Source: Archangium gephyra
GTDB taxonomy: Bacteria > Myxococcota > Myxococcia > Myxococcales > Myxococcaceae
Length of the DNA stretch: 64,000 bases
NCBI RefSeq assembly: GCF_001027285.1
Contig: NZ_CP011509.1
Span: forward strand, 10,626,501-10,690,500
Reading direction: 5' to 3'
The position numbers and the translations under genes were made by a program. Positions within the stretch are counted from its first letter, which is position 1, and every line of letters begins with the position of its first letter. The notes below the pieces were generated by a model, which saw only the letters and a program-made list of their open reading frames with translations, was not told the origin of the DNA and made no database searches. Positions 56,627 to 64,000 of this stretch are shown here, piece by piece.

Positions 56627-57388
56627 ATGGCGGAGTTGAGCTATCGCACGGCGCTGGTGACGGGAGCCTCGAGTGGCCTGGGACGCGGGCTGGCGCTCTG
56701 GCTCGCCCGGCGGGGCGTCAAGGTGTACGCCGCGGCCCGGCGCCGCGAGAACCTGGAGGCGCTCGCCAACGAGGCCCGCGCCGCCCATGCCCACATCGAG
56801 CCGGTGGAGCTCGACGTCGCCGACGCGGACACCACCCTCGCCCGCATCCGCGAGCTGGACGCCGCCTGTGGCGGGTTGGACCTCATCATCGCCAATGCCG
56901 GCTTCGGCCAGGAGACGTCCGGCAAGCGCATCAAGTGGGACATCGTCCAGAAGGTCATCGACGTCAACGTCACCGGTGCCGCCGCCACCCTGAGCGCCGT
57001 GCTGCCGCAGATGGTGGAGCGCAAGCGCGGCCACATCGTGGGCGTGGCCAGCCTCGCCGCCTTCCGGGGCCTGCCGCGCAACGCCGCCTACTCCGCCTCC
57101 AAGGCCTTCCTCTCCACCTTCATGGAGAGCCTGCGCGTGGACCTGCGGGGCACCGGCGTCCAGGTCACCTGCCTCTACCCGGGCTTCGTGAAGAGCGAGA
57201 TGACGGCCCAGAACAAGTTCCAGATGCCCTTCCTCCTGGAGACGGAGGAGGCCGTGGAGCTCATGGCCAGGGCCATCGTGCGAGGGGACTCGCAGTACGC
57301 CTTCCCCTGGCAGATGGCCCGCGTCATGGGCCTGGTGAAGCAACTGCCCAACGCGCTCTTCGACGCCGCCATGCGCAAGACGCGCTGA
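56627..57388 (+). CDS. short-chain dehydrogenase/reductase
   Basis: This is a 253-residue NAD(P)-dependent oxidoreductase from ATG 56627 behind GGGAGGAA. The cofactor motif is TGASSGLGRG, with Arg-rich AARRRE after strand 2 suggesting NADPH. The NAG motif is LIIANAGFG, Ser in VGVASLAAF, and YSASK supplies Tyr and Lys. The C-terminal extension (QYAFPWQMARVMGLVKQLPNALFD) is common in the YqjQ-like group acting on lipophilic substrates. Only 3 bp separate its stop from that of PBP1A. Confidence 0.92.
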   Translation: MAELSYRTALVTGASSGLGRGLALWLARRGVKVYAAARRRENLEALANEARAAHAHIEPVELDVADADTTLARIRELDAACGGLDLIIANAGFGQETSGKRIKWDIVQKVIDVNVTGAAATLSAVLPQMVERKRGHIVGVASLAAFRGLPRNAAYSASKAFLSTFMESLRVDLRGTGVQVTCLYPGFVKSEMTAQNKFQMPFLLETEEAVELMARAIVRGDSQYAFPWQMARVMGLVKQLPNALFDAAMRKTR

Positions 57389-57391
57389 GAA

Positions 57392-59965
57392 CTACGGCGC
57401 GCCCATGATGAAGTCCTGCACGCCCACCGAGCCCTTCTCGGGGGCCACGTCGTCGGGCTGCGTGCCCTTCTTGAACCAGATGTTCACGGCGTCCTTCGTC
57501 CCGGACGAGGCGATCTTCCCCGTCTTCTTGTCGATGCGCAGGAGCATCATGGTGTCGCGCAGCCACTCGGGCGGCCAGAACTCGGACTGGGGACGGGCCG
57601 CCAGCGCCGGCTTCATGTAGTTGAGCCAGATGGGCAACGACGCGCGGCCACCCGTCTCGTAACGGCCCAGCGGGTGCTCGTTCTTGTCGTAGCCCACCCA
57701 CGCCACCGTCACCAGGTCCCTCGTGAAGCCGGCGAACCACGTGTCGAACGAGTCGTTGGTGGTACCCGTCTTGCCCGCCGCCGGCTTGCCCAGCTTCTGC
57801 GCCGGGCCACCCGTGCCCTCCGTCACCACGCCGCGCAGCATCGAGGTCGTGATGAAGCCCGTCTCGGGGCTCATCACCTGCTCGCCCGGCTCGAACAGCC
57901 GCGCGTAGCCGGCCGCCACCCGGTCCTGCAGCGGCGCCCACGCGTCGTCGTACGCCGTGTGGTCCTCCAGCGTGCGGCCGAAGCGGTCTTCGATCTTGCG
58001 GATGAAGTACGTGGGCTTCTTGCGGCCGTAGCGGTTGAAGACGGCGTACACGTTGGCCAGGTCGTACGGGTACACGCACGAGGAGCCCAGCGCCGCCGAG
58101 AAGTCCATGTTCATCGGCGTGGAGAGGCCCAGCTTCAGGCTCCACTCGGCCATGTTCTTCACGCCCACCGCCGCGAACGTCTTCACCGCGGGGATGTTCA
58201 TCGAGTTCACCAGCGCCGTGCGCAGCAGCACGTCCCCGAGGAACTCGTCGCTGTAGTTGTCCGGCTTCCACGCGACGCCGTTCTCCGGATCATGCTCCAC
58301 GATGGGCGAGTCCACGATGATGGTGGCACCCGTCCACCCCAGCTGCTCCAGCGCCGCCGAGTACACCAGCGGCTTGAAGGAGCTGCCCGGCTGGCGGCAT
58401 GCCTGGAAGGCCCGGTTGAACTCGTTGGCGTCGAAGTCGTAGCCGCCCACCATCGCCGTGAGGTACTGGCGGTGCGGATCAATGGACACCAGCGCGCTCT
58501 GCAGCTCCGGCTCCTGCTCCAGCCGGAAGAGCGGCACGCCCTCCGGAATCTCCTTGTCCAGCTTCCGGTCGAACTGGACGTTGTCGTCGGTGAGGTCCTT
58601 CTTCACCACGTGGCGCACGACGATGACGTCGTCCACGGCGAGCACCCGCTTGGCGGAGGTGAGCATCAGCCCCGGGTAGTAGCCCTCGGGGTTCACCTTG
58701 CGCGCCCAGCGCATGCCCAACAGCGGCAGCAGGCCCTTGTGCGGACCCACCTGCACCTCCGCGCCCTCGGCCTCCACCTTCGTCACCCGCGCCACGTACA
58801 GCTTGTTCTCCTGGAGCTGCTCGTTGCCCATGGCCTTCATCGAATTGTCGATGAACTCCTTGCGCTCCTGCTCCGTGGTGAGCTGCTTCACCGGCCCGCG
58901 GAAGCCCTGGCGCTTGTCGATGGCCATCAGCCCCTCGAGCACCGACTCCTGCGCCGCGCGCTGGCGCTCGCTGTCCATGGTGGCGAAGACCTTCAGGCCA
59001 TCATTGAGCAGCACCTTGTTGCTGTAGCGCTCCACCACGTCCCGGCGCACCTGCTCCGAGAAGAACGGCGCGAACTCGTGGAAGACGTCCTCCACCGGGT
59101 ACACGTTCACCGCCTCCGCGTCCGCCTGGGCACGCTCCTCCGCGGAGATCATCCCCTCGTCGAACATGCGCCGCAGCACGTACGAGCGGCGCTTCTTGGC
59201 CGCCTCCGGCTTCTTGAAGGGCGAGTAGCGGCTGGGCGCCTGCGGCAGGCCGGCGATCAGCGTCATCTCCCCCAGCGTCAGGTCGCGCACGTCCTTGCGG
59301 TAGTAGTTCTCCGCCGCGCTCTGCACGCCGTAGCTGTGGTGCCCGAGGAAGACGTTGTTCAGGTAGAGGTAGAGGATCTCCTCCTTCGTCAGCGCCTCCT
59401 CCAGGCGCCGGGCGAGGATGGCCTCGCGAATCTTGCGCTTGAGGTTCTTCGCGGTGGCGCTCTCGTAGCCCTCGGCGGCGATGAGCACGGCCTTGGCCGT
59501 CTGCTGCGTCAGGGTCGAGCCACCCTGCACGCTGCCACCCAGGCCCAGCTTCTTGGAGATCGTCTTGAAGGCGGCGCGCGCCGTGCCCAGCACGTCCACG
59601 CCCTGGTGATCGAAGAAGCTGGAGTCCTCGCTGGCGATGAACGCCTGCACCAGCCGCTTGGGGATGCGCTCGTAGGGCACCACCTTGCGCCGGTGGTGGT
59701 AGAACTCACCGGCCAGCACCGCGTCATCGGTGTAGACCTCGGTGACGATGGGCGGCCAGTACTGGTCCACCTTGGGGATGTCCGGCAGCCCCTGGGAGAA
59801 GTGGTAGTACACACCCGCCACGGCAATCACGGCCGCGGTGGCACCCGTCAGGGTGGCCCACGCGGCGAACTTCAGCAGGCGCACCCAGAGGGGGCGCTTG
59901 GGCGGAACACCGTCGAGCACCAGCTTCGACTCGGAGCGATCGGTCTTCTCGGGATTCTGACTCAT
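57392..59965 (-). CDS. class A penicillin-binding protein (PBP1A family)
   Basis: This is an 857-residue bifunctional peptidoglycan synthase from the ATG complementary to 59963-59965. A cytosolic tail and one membrane helix (about 32-52) precede the glycosyltransferase domain with catalytic Glu in ASEDSSFFDHQGVD and GGSTLTQQTAK. An OB-type linker (about 330-440) follows. The transpeptidase domain has the active Ser in GSSFKP (near 527), SMN-type residues in NSMNIP, and AGKTGTT near 728. All motifs are intact. The start overlaps the stop of the pseudouridine synthase gene by 4 bp. Confidence 0.95.
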   Translation of the reverse strand: MSQNPEKTDRSESKLVLDGVPPKRPLWVRLLKFAAWATLTGATAAVIAVAGVYYHFSQGLPDIPKVDQYWPPIVTEVYTDDAVLAGEFYHHRRKVVPYERIPKRLVQAFIASEDSSFFDHQGVDVLGTARAAFKTISKKLGLGGSVQGGSTLTQQTAKAVLIAAEGYESATAKNLKRKIREAILARRLEEALTKEEILYLYLNNVFLGHHSYGVQSAAENYYRKDVRDLTLGEMTLIAGLPQAPSRYSPFKKPEAAKKRRSYVLRRMFDEGMISAEERAQADAEAVNVYPVEDVFHEFAPFFSEQVRRDVVERYSNKVLLNDGLKVFATMDSERQRAAQESVLEGLMAIDKRQGFRGPVKQLTTEQERKEFIDNSMKAMGNEQLQENKLYVARVTKVEAEGAEVQVGPHKGLLPLLGMRWARKVNPEGYYPGLMLTSAKRVLAVDDVIVVRHVVKKDLTDDNVQFDRKLDKEIPEGVPLFRLEQEPELQSALVSIDPHRQYLTAMVGGYDFDANEFNRAFQACRQPGSSFKPLVYSAALEQLGWTGATIIVDSPIVEHDPENGVAWKPDNYSDEFLGDVLLRTALVNSMNIPAVKTFAAVGVKNMAEWSLKLGLSTPMNMDFSAALGSSCVYPYDLANVYAVFNRYGRKKPTYFIRKIEDRFGRTLEDHTAYDDAWAPLQDRVAAGYARLFEPGEQVMSPETGFITTSMLRGVVTEGTGGPAQKLGKPAAGKTGTTNDSFDTWFAGFTRDLVTVAWVGYDKNEHPLGRYETGGRASLPIWLNYMKPALAARPQSEFWPPEWLRDTMMLLRIDKKTGKIASSGTKDAVNIWFKKGTQPDDVAPEKGSVGVQDFIMGAP

Positions 59966-60927
59966 GAGGGTTCCAGCGCGGCGCGCTTGAGCACGTCCTT
60001 CAACTCCGGGGGCATATCCGCCTCCACCGCCACCTTGCCCCCGTGAGCCGGGTGGGGAAACTCTATGAACTCGGCATGCAGGAACAGGCGTTTGAGCCCC
60101 CAACGGGCCCGCACATCCCTGTTGAAACCGAAGTCACCGTATTTCTTGTCCCCAGCAACGGGGTGGCCAATGGCCGTCAGATGCCTTCTTATCTGATGAG
60201 TGCGTCCGGTCTCGATGACGCAGGAGAGGAGGGCTACCTCGCCCGATTGCTTGATGACCTTCCATCGAGTGACGGCCTCCTGCATGTTCACCCCGCGACG
60301 GGCCTTGGACTCGGCCGTCTGCTGGTGCTCGGCGAGCGGGAGGTTAATGACCCCCGAGTCCTTCGGCATCCGGCCTTTGACCAGTGTCAGATACCTCTTG
60401 CGCGGATGTCCGTTGGTGAAGAGTTCCGTGAAGTGGACCATCGCCGGGCGGCGCTTGGCGACGAGGATGACGCCGCTCGTCTCCCTGTCCAGCCGGTGGG
60501 CGGGGCTGGCGGCGAAGTCGTTCCTCACTGCCTTGGGGCCCAGGTAGGCACGCACATAATCCACCAGCGTCCCCCCGGTGATGCCGCTGCCGGTGTGGAC
60601 GGCCATCCCACTCGGCTTGTCCACGGCCATCATCCAGTCGTCCTCGAAGAGGATGACCAGCTCGCTGGGGTCCACGGGGGGAGGGGGTGGGGGTTTGCGC
60701 TCCTCGGGGGCGGCGGGGGCGAGGAGCTGCGCCTCGGTCCCCCGGATGGAAATGGTGTCGCCGGCGGCCAGGGGCTGCTCTGGCTGGGCCCGCTTGCCGT
60801 TCACCCGCACCTTCTTCACTCGAATCATCTTGAAGAGGTGAGAGGTGGGCACGTTCGCGAGCTTCTTGCGGAGGAACTTGTCCAACCGCATGCCCGCGCT
60901 GTCTTCCTCGATTCGGAACTCGATCAT
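59962..60927 (-). CDS. RluA-family pseudouridine synthase (RluC-like)
   Basis: This is a 321-residue RNA-modifying enzyme. An S4 RNA-binding domain (RLDKFLRKKLANVPTSHLFKMIRVKKVRVNGKR-type, residues about 14-60) is joined by a Pro-rich linker to the catalytic domain. The active Asp is in HRLDRETSGVIL, and the downstream YLTLVKG and GRTHQIRRHL motifs are intact. The S4 domain favours RluC/RluD-type 23S rRNA targets. Translationally coupled to PBP1A through an ATGA overlap. Confidence 0.92.
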   Translation of the reverse strand: MIEFRIEEDSAGMRLDKFLRKKLANVPTSHLFKMIRVKKVRVNGKRAQPEQPLAAGDTISIRGTEAQLLAPAAPEERKPPPPPPVDPSELVILFEDDWMMAVDKPSGMAVHTGSGITGGTLVDYVRAYLGPKAVRNDFAASPAHRLDRETSGVILVAKRRPAMVHFTELFTNGHPRKRYLTLVKGRMPKDSGVINLPLAEHQQTAESKARRGVNMQEAVTRWKVIKQSGEVALLSCVIETGRTHQIRRHLTAIGHPVAGDKKYGDFGFNRDVRARWGLKRLFLHAEFIEFPHPAHGGKVAVEADMPPELKDVLKRAALEPS

Positions 60928-60970
60928 TTGACTGGCGCCCGGACCTCACCACACCGATAAATTCGGGTCC

Positions 60971-62455
60971 ATGCCGAAAGCCCCCACGATTGAACAGCTC
61001 CTGCAGAACGGAAGCGCCGAGTGGAACCGCCTGCGCAAGGCCGGCAAGGTCCCCACCGAGCACACGGGCGCGACCTTCGCGCAGCTCTTCTCCGCCAATA
61101 CGGACCTGTCCGGACTGGGACTGGTGGGCAGCGAGTGGGAGCGCTGCGACCTGTCCAAGGTGAACTTCCGCGATACGGACCTCTCCAACGCCTACTTCCA
61201 CGGCGGACGCCTCCAGGACTGCGACTTCCGGGGCGCCAACCTGGAAGGCGCCACCTTCGAGAAGCTCAAGCTCCTGCGCTGTGACTTCACGGGCGCCCGG
61301 GGCCTGGAGGAGGCGGACTTCGACGAAGTGGACATGGACCGCGTCACCGGCCTGGACGGAGAGGAGGCCCCGCCGCCCCCTCCCCCGCCCGTCCAGGGCA
61401 TCACCGCCTTCACCCGCGAGCAGCGCGACAAGGTGATGGGCCCGGGCTCCCTGCTGGCCCCCGCCTCCGAGCAGCAGCAGCAGCAGTCCGGCGAGGGCGA
61501 GCTGCCGCCCTTCAAGCCCCAGGACAACCCGGGCCAGCTCTTCTTCCGCGCCCTCAAGCGCCTGGGCGCCCCGCCGCTCTGGGTGCTGGACGTGGCCGGC
61601 CTGCGGCCCCTGCTCCCCGCGCGCCTGCCCCCGGGCAGCTCCCTGGAGACGCTCTACCGCGAGGCGGTGAAGACGCGGCTGGAGAACAAGAAGCCCGCGG
61701 CGGACCCCGGCGCGGTGGAGCGTGCCCAGCGCTCGCTGCGCATGGGCGCCAAGGACTCCAACCTCGCCGCCATGTACCTGCGCGAGGTGGGCGTGGTGCC
61801 CTCCTTCCGCTTCTCCGCGGCCAAGGTGCTCAAGGACGCCCTGCGCGAGGAGCTGGCGGTGGATGACCTCACCGGCTCGGTGGACCCGCGCACCACCGGC
61901 GCGCTCCTGGAGCTGCGGCTGCCCCAGGAGGTGGTGGAGCACACCCACGAGGTGCGCCGCCGGCTGTCCGCCACGCAGCTGTACACCGCGCTGCTGGAGG
62001 CCGGCTTCAACCCGGACAACAACTGGGAGGAGGCCCTGGAGTCGGCCGAGCCCGCCATGGAGCTGGCGCAGCTGGCCACCGGCGAGGACCGGCAGGCCCT
62101 GCTCGAGGGCTTCCAGGTGTTCTCCGCCCTCCCCGAGGAGGCCCGGCTGCGCCGTCTGGCCTACCTGGCCGAGTCCCTCAACCACCTGGAGCTCCTGGGC
62201 CGGCTGCCCGAGGGCATGGAGCCGGCGTGGCTCTCCGGCCCCGAGACGCGCGAGTGCCATGACCGCGAGATGACGTACGTGCAGGCCCTGCGCGCCGACG
62301 ACATCCCCCGCAAGGTGGCCGCGCTGGCCAAGGCCGAGCTGGGCGTGCCCGAGGGCGAGGTGCCCGAGGAGAGCGAGGACGATCTCTTCGTCCACCTGCG
62401 CTGCGATGTGTGCGGCAAGGAGAAGCTCATCGTCCAGTCGCCCGCCGAGGAGTGA
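60971..62455 (+). CDS. pentapeptide-repeat protein with C-terminal CxxC
   Basis: This is a 494-residue protein from ATG 60971. Residues about 35-115 are pentapeptide repeats (A(D/N)LXX pattern: LSGLGLVG, DLSNAYFHG, NLEGATFEK, DFTGARGL), forming a short beta-helix of about 15 repeats. A Pro-rich linker with poly-Gln (SEQQQQQSG) follows. The C-terminal 300 residues are helical and unassigned, ending in LRCDVCGKEKL, a possible half zinc site. Not long enough to be a typical gyrase-mimic. Function unknown. Confidence 0.85.
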   Translation: MPKAPTIEQLLQNGSAEWNRLRKAGKVPTEHTGATFAQLFSANTDLSGLGLVGSEWERCDLSKVNFRDTDLSNAYFHGGRLQDCDFRGANLEGATFEKLKLLRCDFTGARGLEEADFDEVDMDRVTGLDGEEAPPPPPPPVQGITAFTREQRDKVMGPGSLLAPASEQQQQQSGEGELPPFKPQDNPGQLFFRALKRLGAPPLWVLDVAGLRPLLPARLPPGSSLETLYREAVKTRLENKKPAADPGAVERAQRSLRMGAKDSNLAAMYLREVGVVPSFRFSAAKVLKDALREELAVDDLTGSVDPRTTGALLELRLPQEVVEHTHEVRRRLSATQLYTALLEAGFNPDNNWEEALESAEPAMELAQLATGEDRQALLEGFQVFSALPEEARLRRLAYLAESLNHLELLGRLPEGMEPAWLSGPETRECHDREMTYVQALRADDIPRKVAALAKAELGVPEGEVPEESEDDLFVHLRCDVCGKEKLIVQSPAEE

Positions 62456-62616
62456 GGGGCGGACGGGGGGAGTGAACGGTCCGGGACACTCCCCCTGTCC
62501 CAGCTGGTACACCCGCCCGGCCCCGGGTCCCGCAAGTGGCCGGAATCCGGGGCCTGGAGGCGCGGCACGCCGGGTGCTTTGGGGGGAAGGGAACCCACAC
62601 CCCGGAGCACTCCTCC

Positions 62617-63558
62617 ATGAAACGCCTCCAGATTCTCACGCTCGGCCTGTTCGCGCTGGCCTTCGGCCTGGTCACCACCGGCTGCGGCAACCAGAACAGC
62701 GTCACCATCAAGCTCACCGATGCGCCGGGTGACTTCAAGGCCGCCGTCGTCACCATCTCCGAGGTCTATCTCCAGGGTGCGGAGGGCCGCGTGGTCCTCA
62801 GCAACGAGGCCACCACCACCAACCTGGTGACGCTGGCCAACGACACCAAGGACATCGTCAAGGACGCCATCGTCCCCGCGGGCAAGTACTCCGAGCTGCG
62901 CTTCGTCATCTCCGGCGCGTACATCGAGGTGGAGCAGGAGGACGGCAGCACGGCCATCTTCGCCACCTCCAACGACTACGCGGGCCTGCCCGAGGGCGCC
63001 ACCGTCTCCGGCATCCTGCAGACCCCCAGCTTCAGCACCTCCGGCGTGAAGGTGAAGCTCGACGGCGACGGCGTGGAGGTGCAGGGCGAGCAGAAGGTCA
63101 TCCTGGTGGACTTCGACGTGTCCCAGAGCTTCGGCAAGGACCGCGGCCAGGGTGACAAGTGGGTGATGAAGCCGGTCATCAAGGGCGGAGAGATGGTGTT
63201 CAGCGGCAGCGTGAACGTGACGCTGGCCCAGGGCGAGGGTGTGAGCCTGCCCACCCTGAACGGCACGCCCGTGACGCTGGGCGCCTTCCGCGCCACGCTC
63301 AAGAGCACCGAGACCGACCCGGATGGCGCCTCCGCTCCCGCCGCCGAGGAGATTGCCCTGACGGACCTCAACGGTGACGGCGTGTTCGAGGCGAGCTTCA
63401 AGTTCCTCGTGCCCGGCAACTACGAGGTGAGCTTCGTGGCTCCCGAGGGCCTGAGCTTCACCACCAACCCCGGCATCCCGGCCCCCGTCACCATCGGCTC
63501 GGGCACGGACCAGTCGAAGGCCTTCGTGCTGACCTCGGCCTCCATCACGGTGCGCTAG
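62617..63558 (+). CDS. DUF4382 lipoprotein
   Basis: This is a 313-residue lipoprotein from ATG 62617, with the lipobox VTTGC. Residues about 30-175 match DUF4382 (VTIKLTDAPGDFKAAVVTISEVYL ... YSELRFVISGAYIEV). A second domain (about 205-300) looks like a carboxypeptidase-regulatory or SdrD-B-type beta sandwich (LNGTPVTLGAFRATLKST, NGDGVFEASFKFLVPGNYEVSF). Function unknown; envelope surface protein. Confidence 0.88.
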   Translation: MKRLQILTLGLFALAFGLVTTGCGNQNSVTIKLTDAPGDFKAAVVTISEVYLQGAEGRVVLSNEATTTNLVTLANDTKDIVKDAIVPAGKYSELRFVISGAYIEVEQEDGSTAIFATSNDYAGLPEGATVSGILQTPSFSTSGVKVKLDGDGVEVQGEQKVILVDFDVSQSFGKDRGQGDKWVMKPVIKGGEMVFSGSVNVTLAQGEGVSLPTLNGTPVTLGAFRATLKSTETDPDGASAPAAEEIALTDLNGDGVFEASFKFLVPGNYEVSFVAPEGLSFTTNPGIPAPVTIGSGTDQSKAFVLTSASITVR

Positions 63559-63644
63559 CGAGCGGCTCCTCAGAAAACGGAAGAGTCCCGAGCGGACTTG
63601 TAGTAACCTGACTTCCCCAGTAGTACCCCCCTCAGTTGTACCGG

Positions 63645-63675
63645 ACGGGGATACGGCACGGCACCGTATCCCCGT
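63645..63675 (+). terminator. intrinsic terminator-like stem-loop
   Basis: A perfect 12-bp stem ACGGGGATACGG / CCGTATCCCCGT encloses a 7-base loop and is followed by TCGGTCTTT. It lies 87 bp after the DUF4382 stop and just before the end of a convergent gene. Confidence 0.65.
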
Positions 63676-63691
63676 TCGGTCTTTGCGGGGC

Positions 63692-64000
63692 TCAGAGAAG
63701 CGAGAGCTGTTTGGGCGCGCCGAGCGCACGTGCATCCAGGCCGTGCCCGCGCAGCACCTCGGCCAGCTCCTCGGCGAAACCGTGCAGGGTGATGACGTCC
63801 CGGGCGCCGGTGGCCTTCACGTAGCGCACCAGTGACGGGCAGTCGGCATGGTCCGAGAGCGGGAAGGCCACGTCCGCGTTGTAGCGCCGCGTGGCCCCGG
63901 CCCCATCCAGCGCCCAGCCGGTGAGCACGGCGGTGGCGCGAGGCCAGAGAGGCGCGAGCGCCCCACCCCGGTTGAGGTGCGGTGGGAAGAAGAGGACCTC
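63692..64000 (-). CDS. metallo-beta-lactamase-fold exonuclease, C-terminal part (runs off the window)
   Basis: The frame stays open from the stop at 63692 to the right edge, giving 102 C-terminal codons. The visible segment (LTGWALDGAGATRRYNADVAFPLSDHADCPSLVRYVKATGARDVITLHG) matches the C-terminal part of MBL-fold/beta-CASP RNA or DNA exonucleases. The conserved SDHAD and the late His in LHG fit the ligase-associated DNA-damage-response exonuclease group. Whether a ligase and helicase follow lies outside the window. Confidence 0.75.
   Translation of the reverse strand, partial: EVLFFPPHLNRGGALAPLWPRATAVLTGWALDGAGATRRYNADVAFPLSDHADCPSLVRYVKATGARDVITLHGFAEELAEVLRGHGLDARALGAPKQLSLL

Overview
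The window looks like chromosome from a myxobacterium of the Cystobacterineae type (Archangium/Cystobacter/Myxococcus relatives); the exact genus cannot be fixed by eye. The reasons are coding DNA of very high G+C with strong G/C third-position bias, a Ser/Thr kinase fused to TPR repeats, a V4R-type sigma-54 activator, an RpoH-like sigma factor, a Uma2-family nuclease, and a SitA/SitI-type lipoprotein toxin with a double-CXXCG immunity protein, a pair known from myxobacteria. I saw no rRNA, tRNA, CRISPR array, insertion sequence or prophage. Most of the window is housekeeping or regulatory chromosome, with one small accessory patch.

Layout. 1-9.4 kb: nucleotidyltransferase, YkgJ-type Cys-cluster protein, RpoH-like sigma factor (minus), a DEAD-box helicase with three DbpA-like RNA-binding domains, a Ser/Thr kinase-TPR protein, and a DGPF/ECF42 sigma module with a recognisable promoter. 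9.4-20.2 kb: XRE regulator, glutamate dehydrogenase, threonine ammonia-lyase, a secreted peptidase-MA-like protein, a giant repeat protein (34 full copies of a 16-residue unit) and a YceI protein. 20.4-30.3 kb: V4R sigma-54 activator, inactive rhomboid-like protein, two small proteins, thiolase, membrane and secreted proteins, a CPBP-like membrane protein with a thioredoxin, a receiver protein, and a methyltransferase/aldo-keto reductase pair. 30.4-40.5 kb: PruA, sensor kinase, DeoD, a polysaccharide-priming sugar transferase, then the methionine pair metY-metX and a Uma2 protein. 40.5-52.2 kb: TrkA-N-type protein, glycosyltransferase, Cu/Zn SOD, pectinacetylesterase-like lipoprotein, tatB-tatC, MFS exporter, chemoreceptor, HDAC-family deacetylase and a GST pair. 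52.3-55.1 kb: accessory patch with the toxin/immunity pair, a frameshifted secreted-protein gene and a gene-free stretch holding a perfect inverted repeat. 55.1-64 kb: Bax-inhibitor protein, SDR, translationally coupled RluA and PBP1A genes, pentapeptide protein, DUF4382 lipoprotein and the 3' end of a metallo-beta-lactamase-fold exonuclease.

The most interesting observation is the leader of metY (36465-36723). It holds a 28-codon ORF with a good ribosome-binding site, four Met and two Cys codons, and a Met-Trp-Met run directly before the first of four alternating complementary segments (GGTGGGC / GCCCACC / GGTGGGC / GCCCACC). The last segment touches the metY Shine-Dalgarno. This is the layout expected of a ribosome-mediated attenuator that senses methionine supply, acting on O-acetylhomoserine sulfhydrylase. 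It is an inference from sequence and untested. Other leads are the SitA/SitI pair, the tryptophan-periodic repeat protein, a TatC with about 160 extra residues in a periplasmic loop, the ECF42 promoter and a family of dispersed intergenic palindromes.
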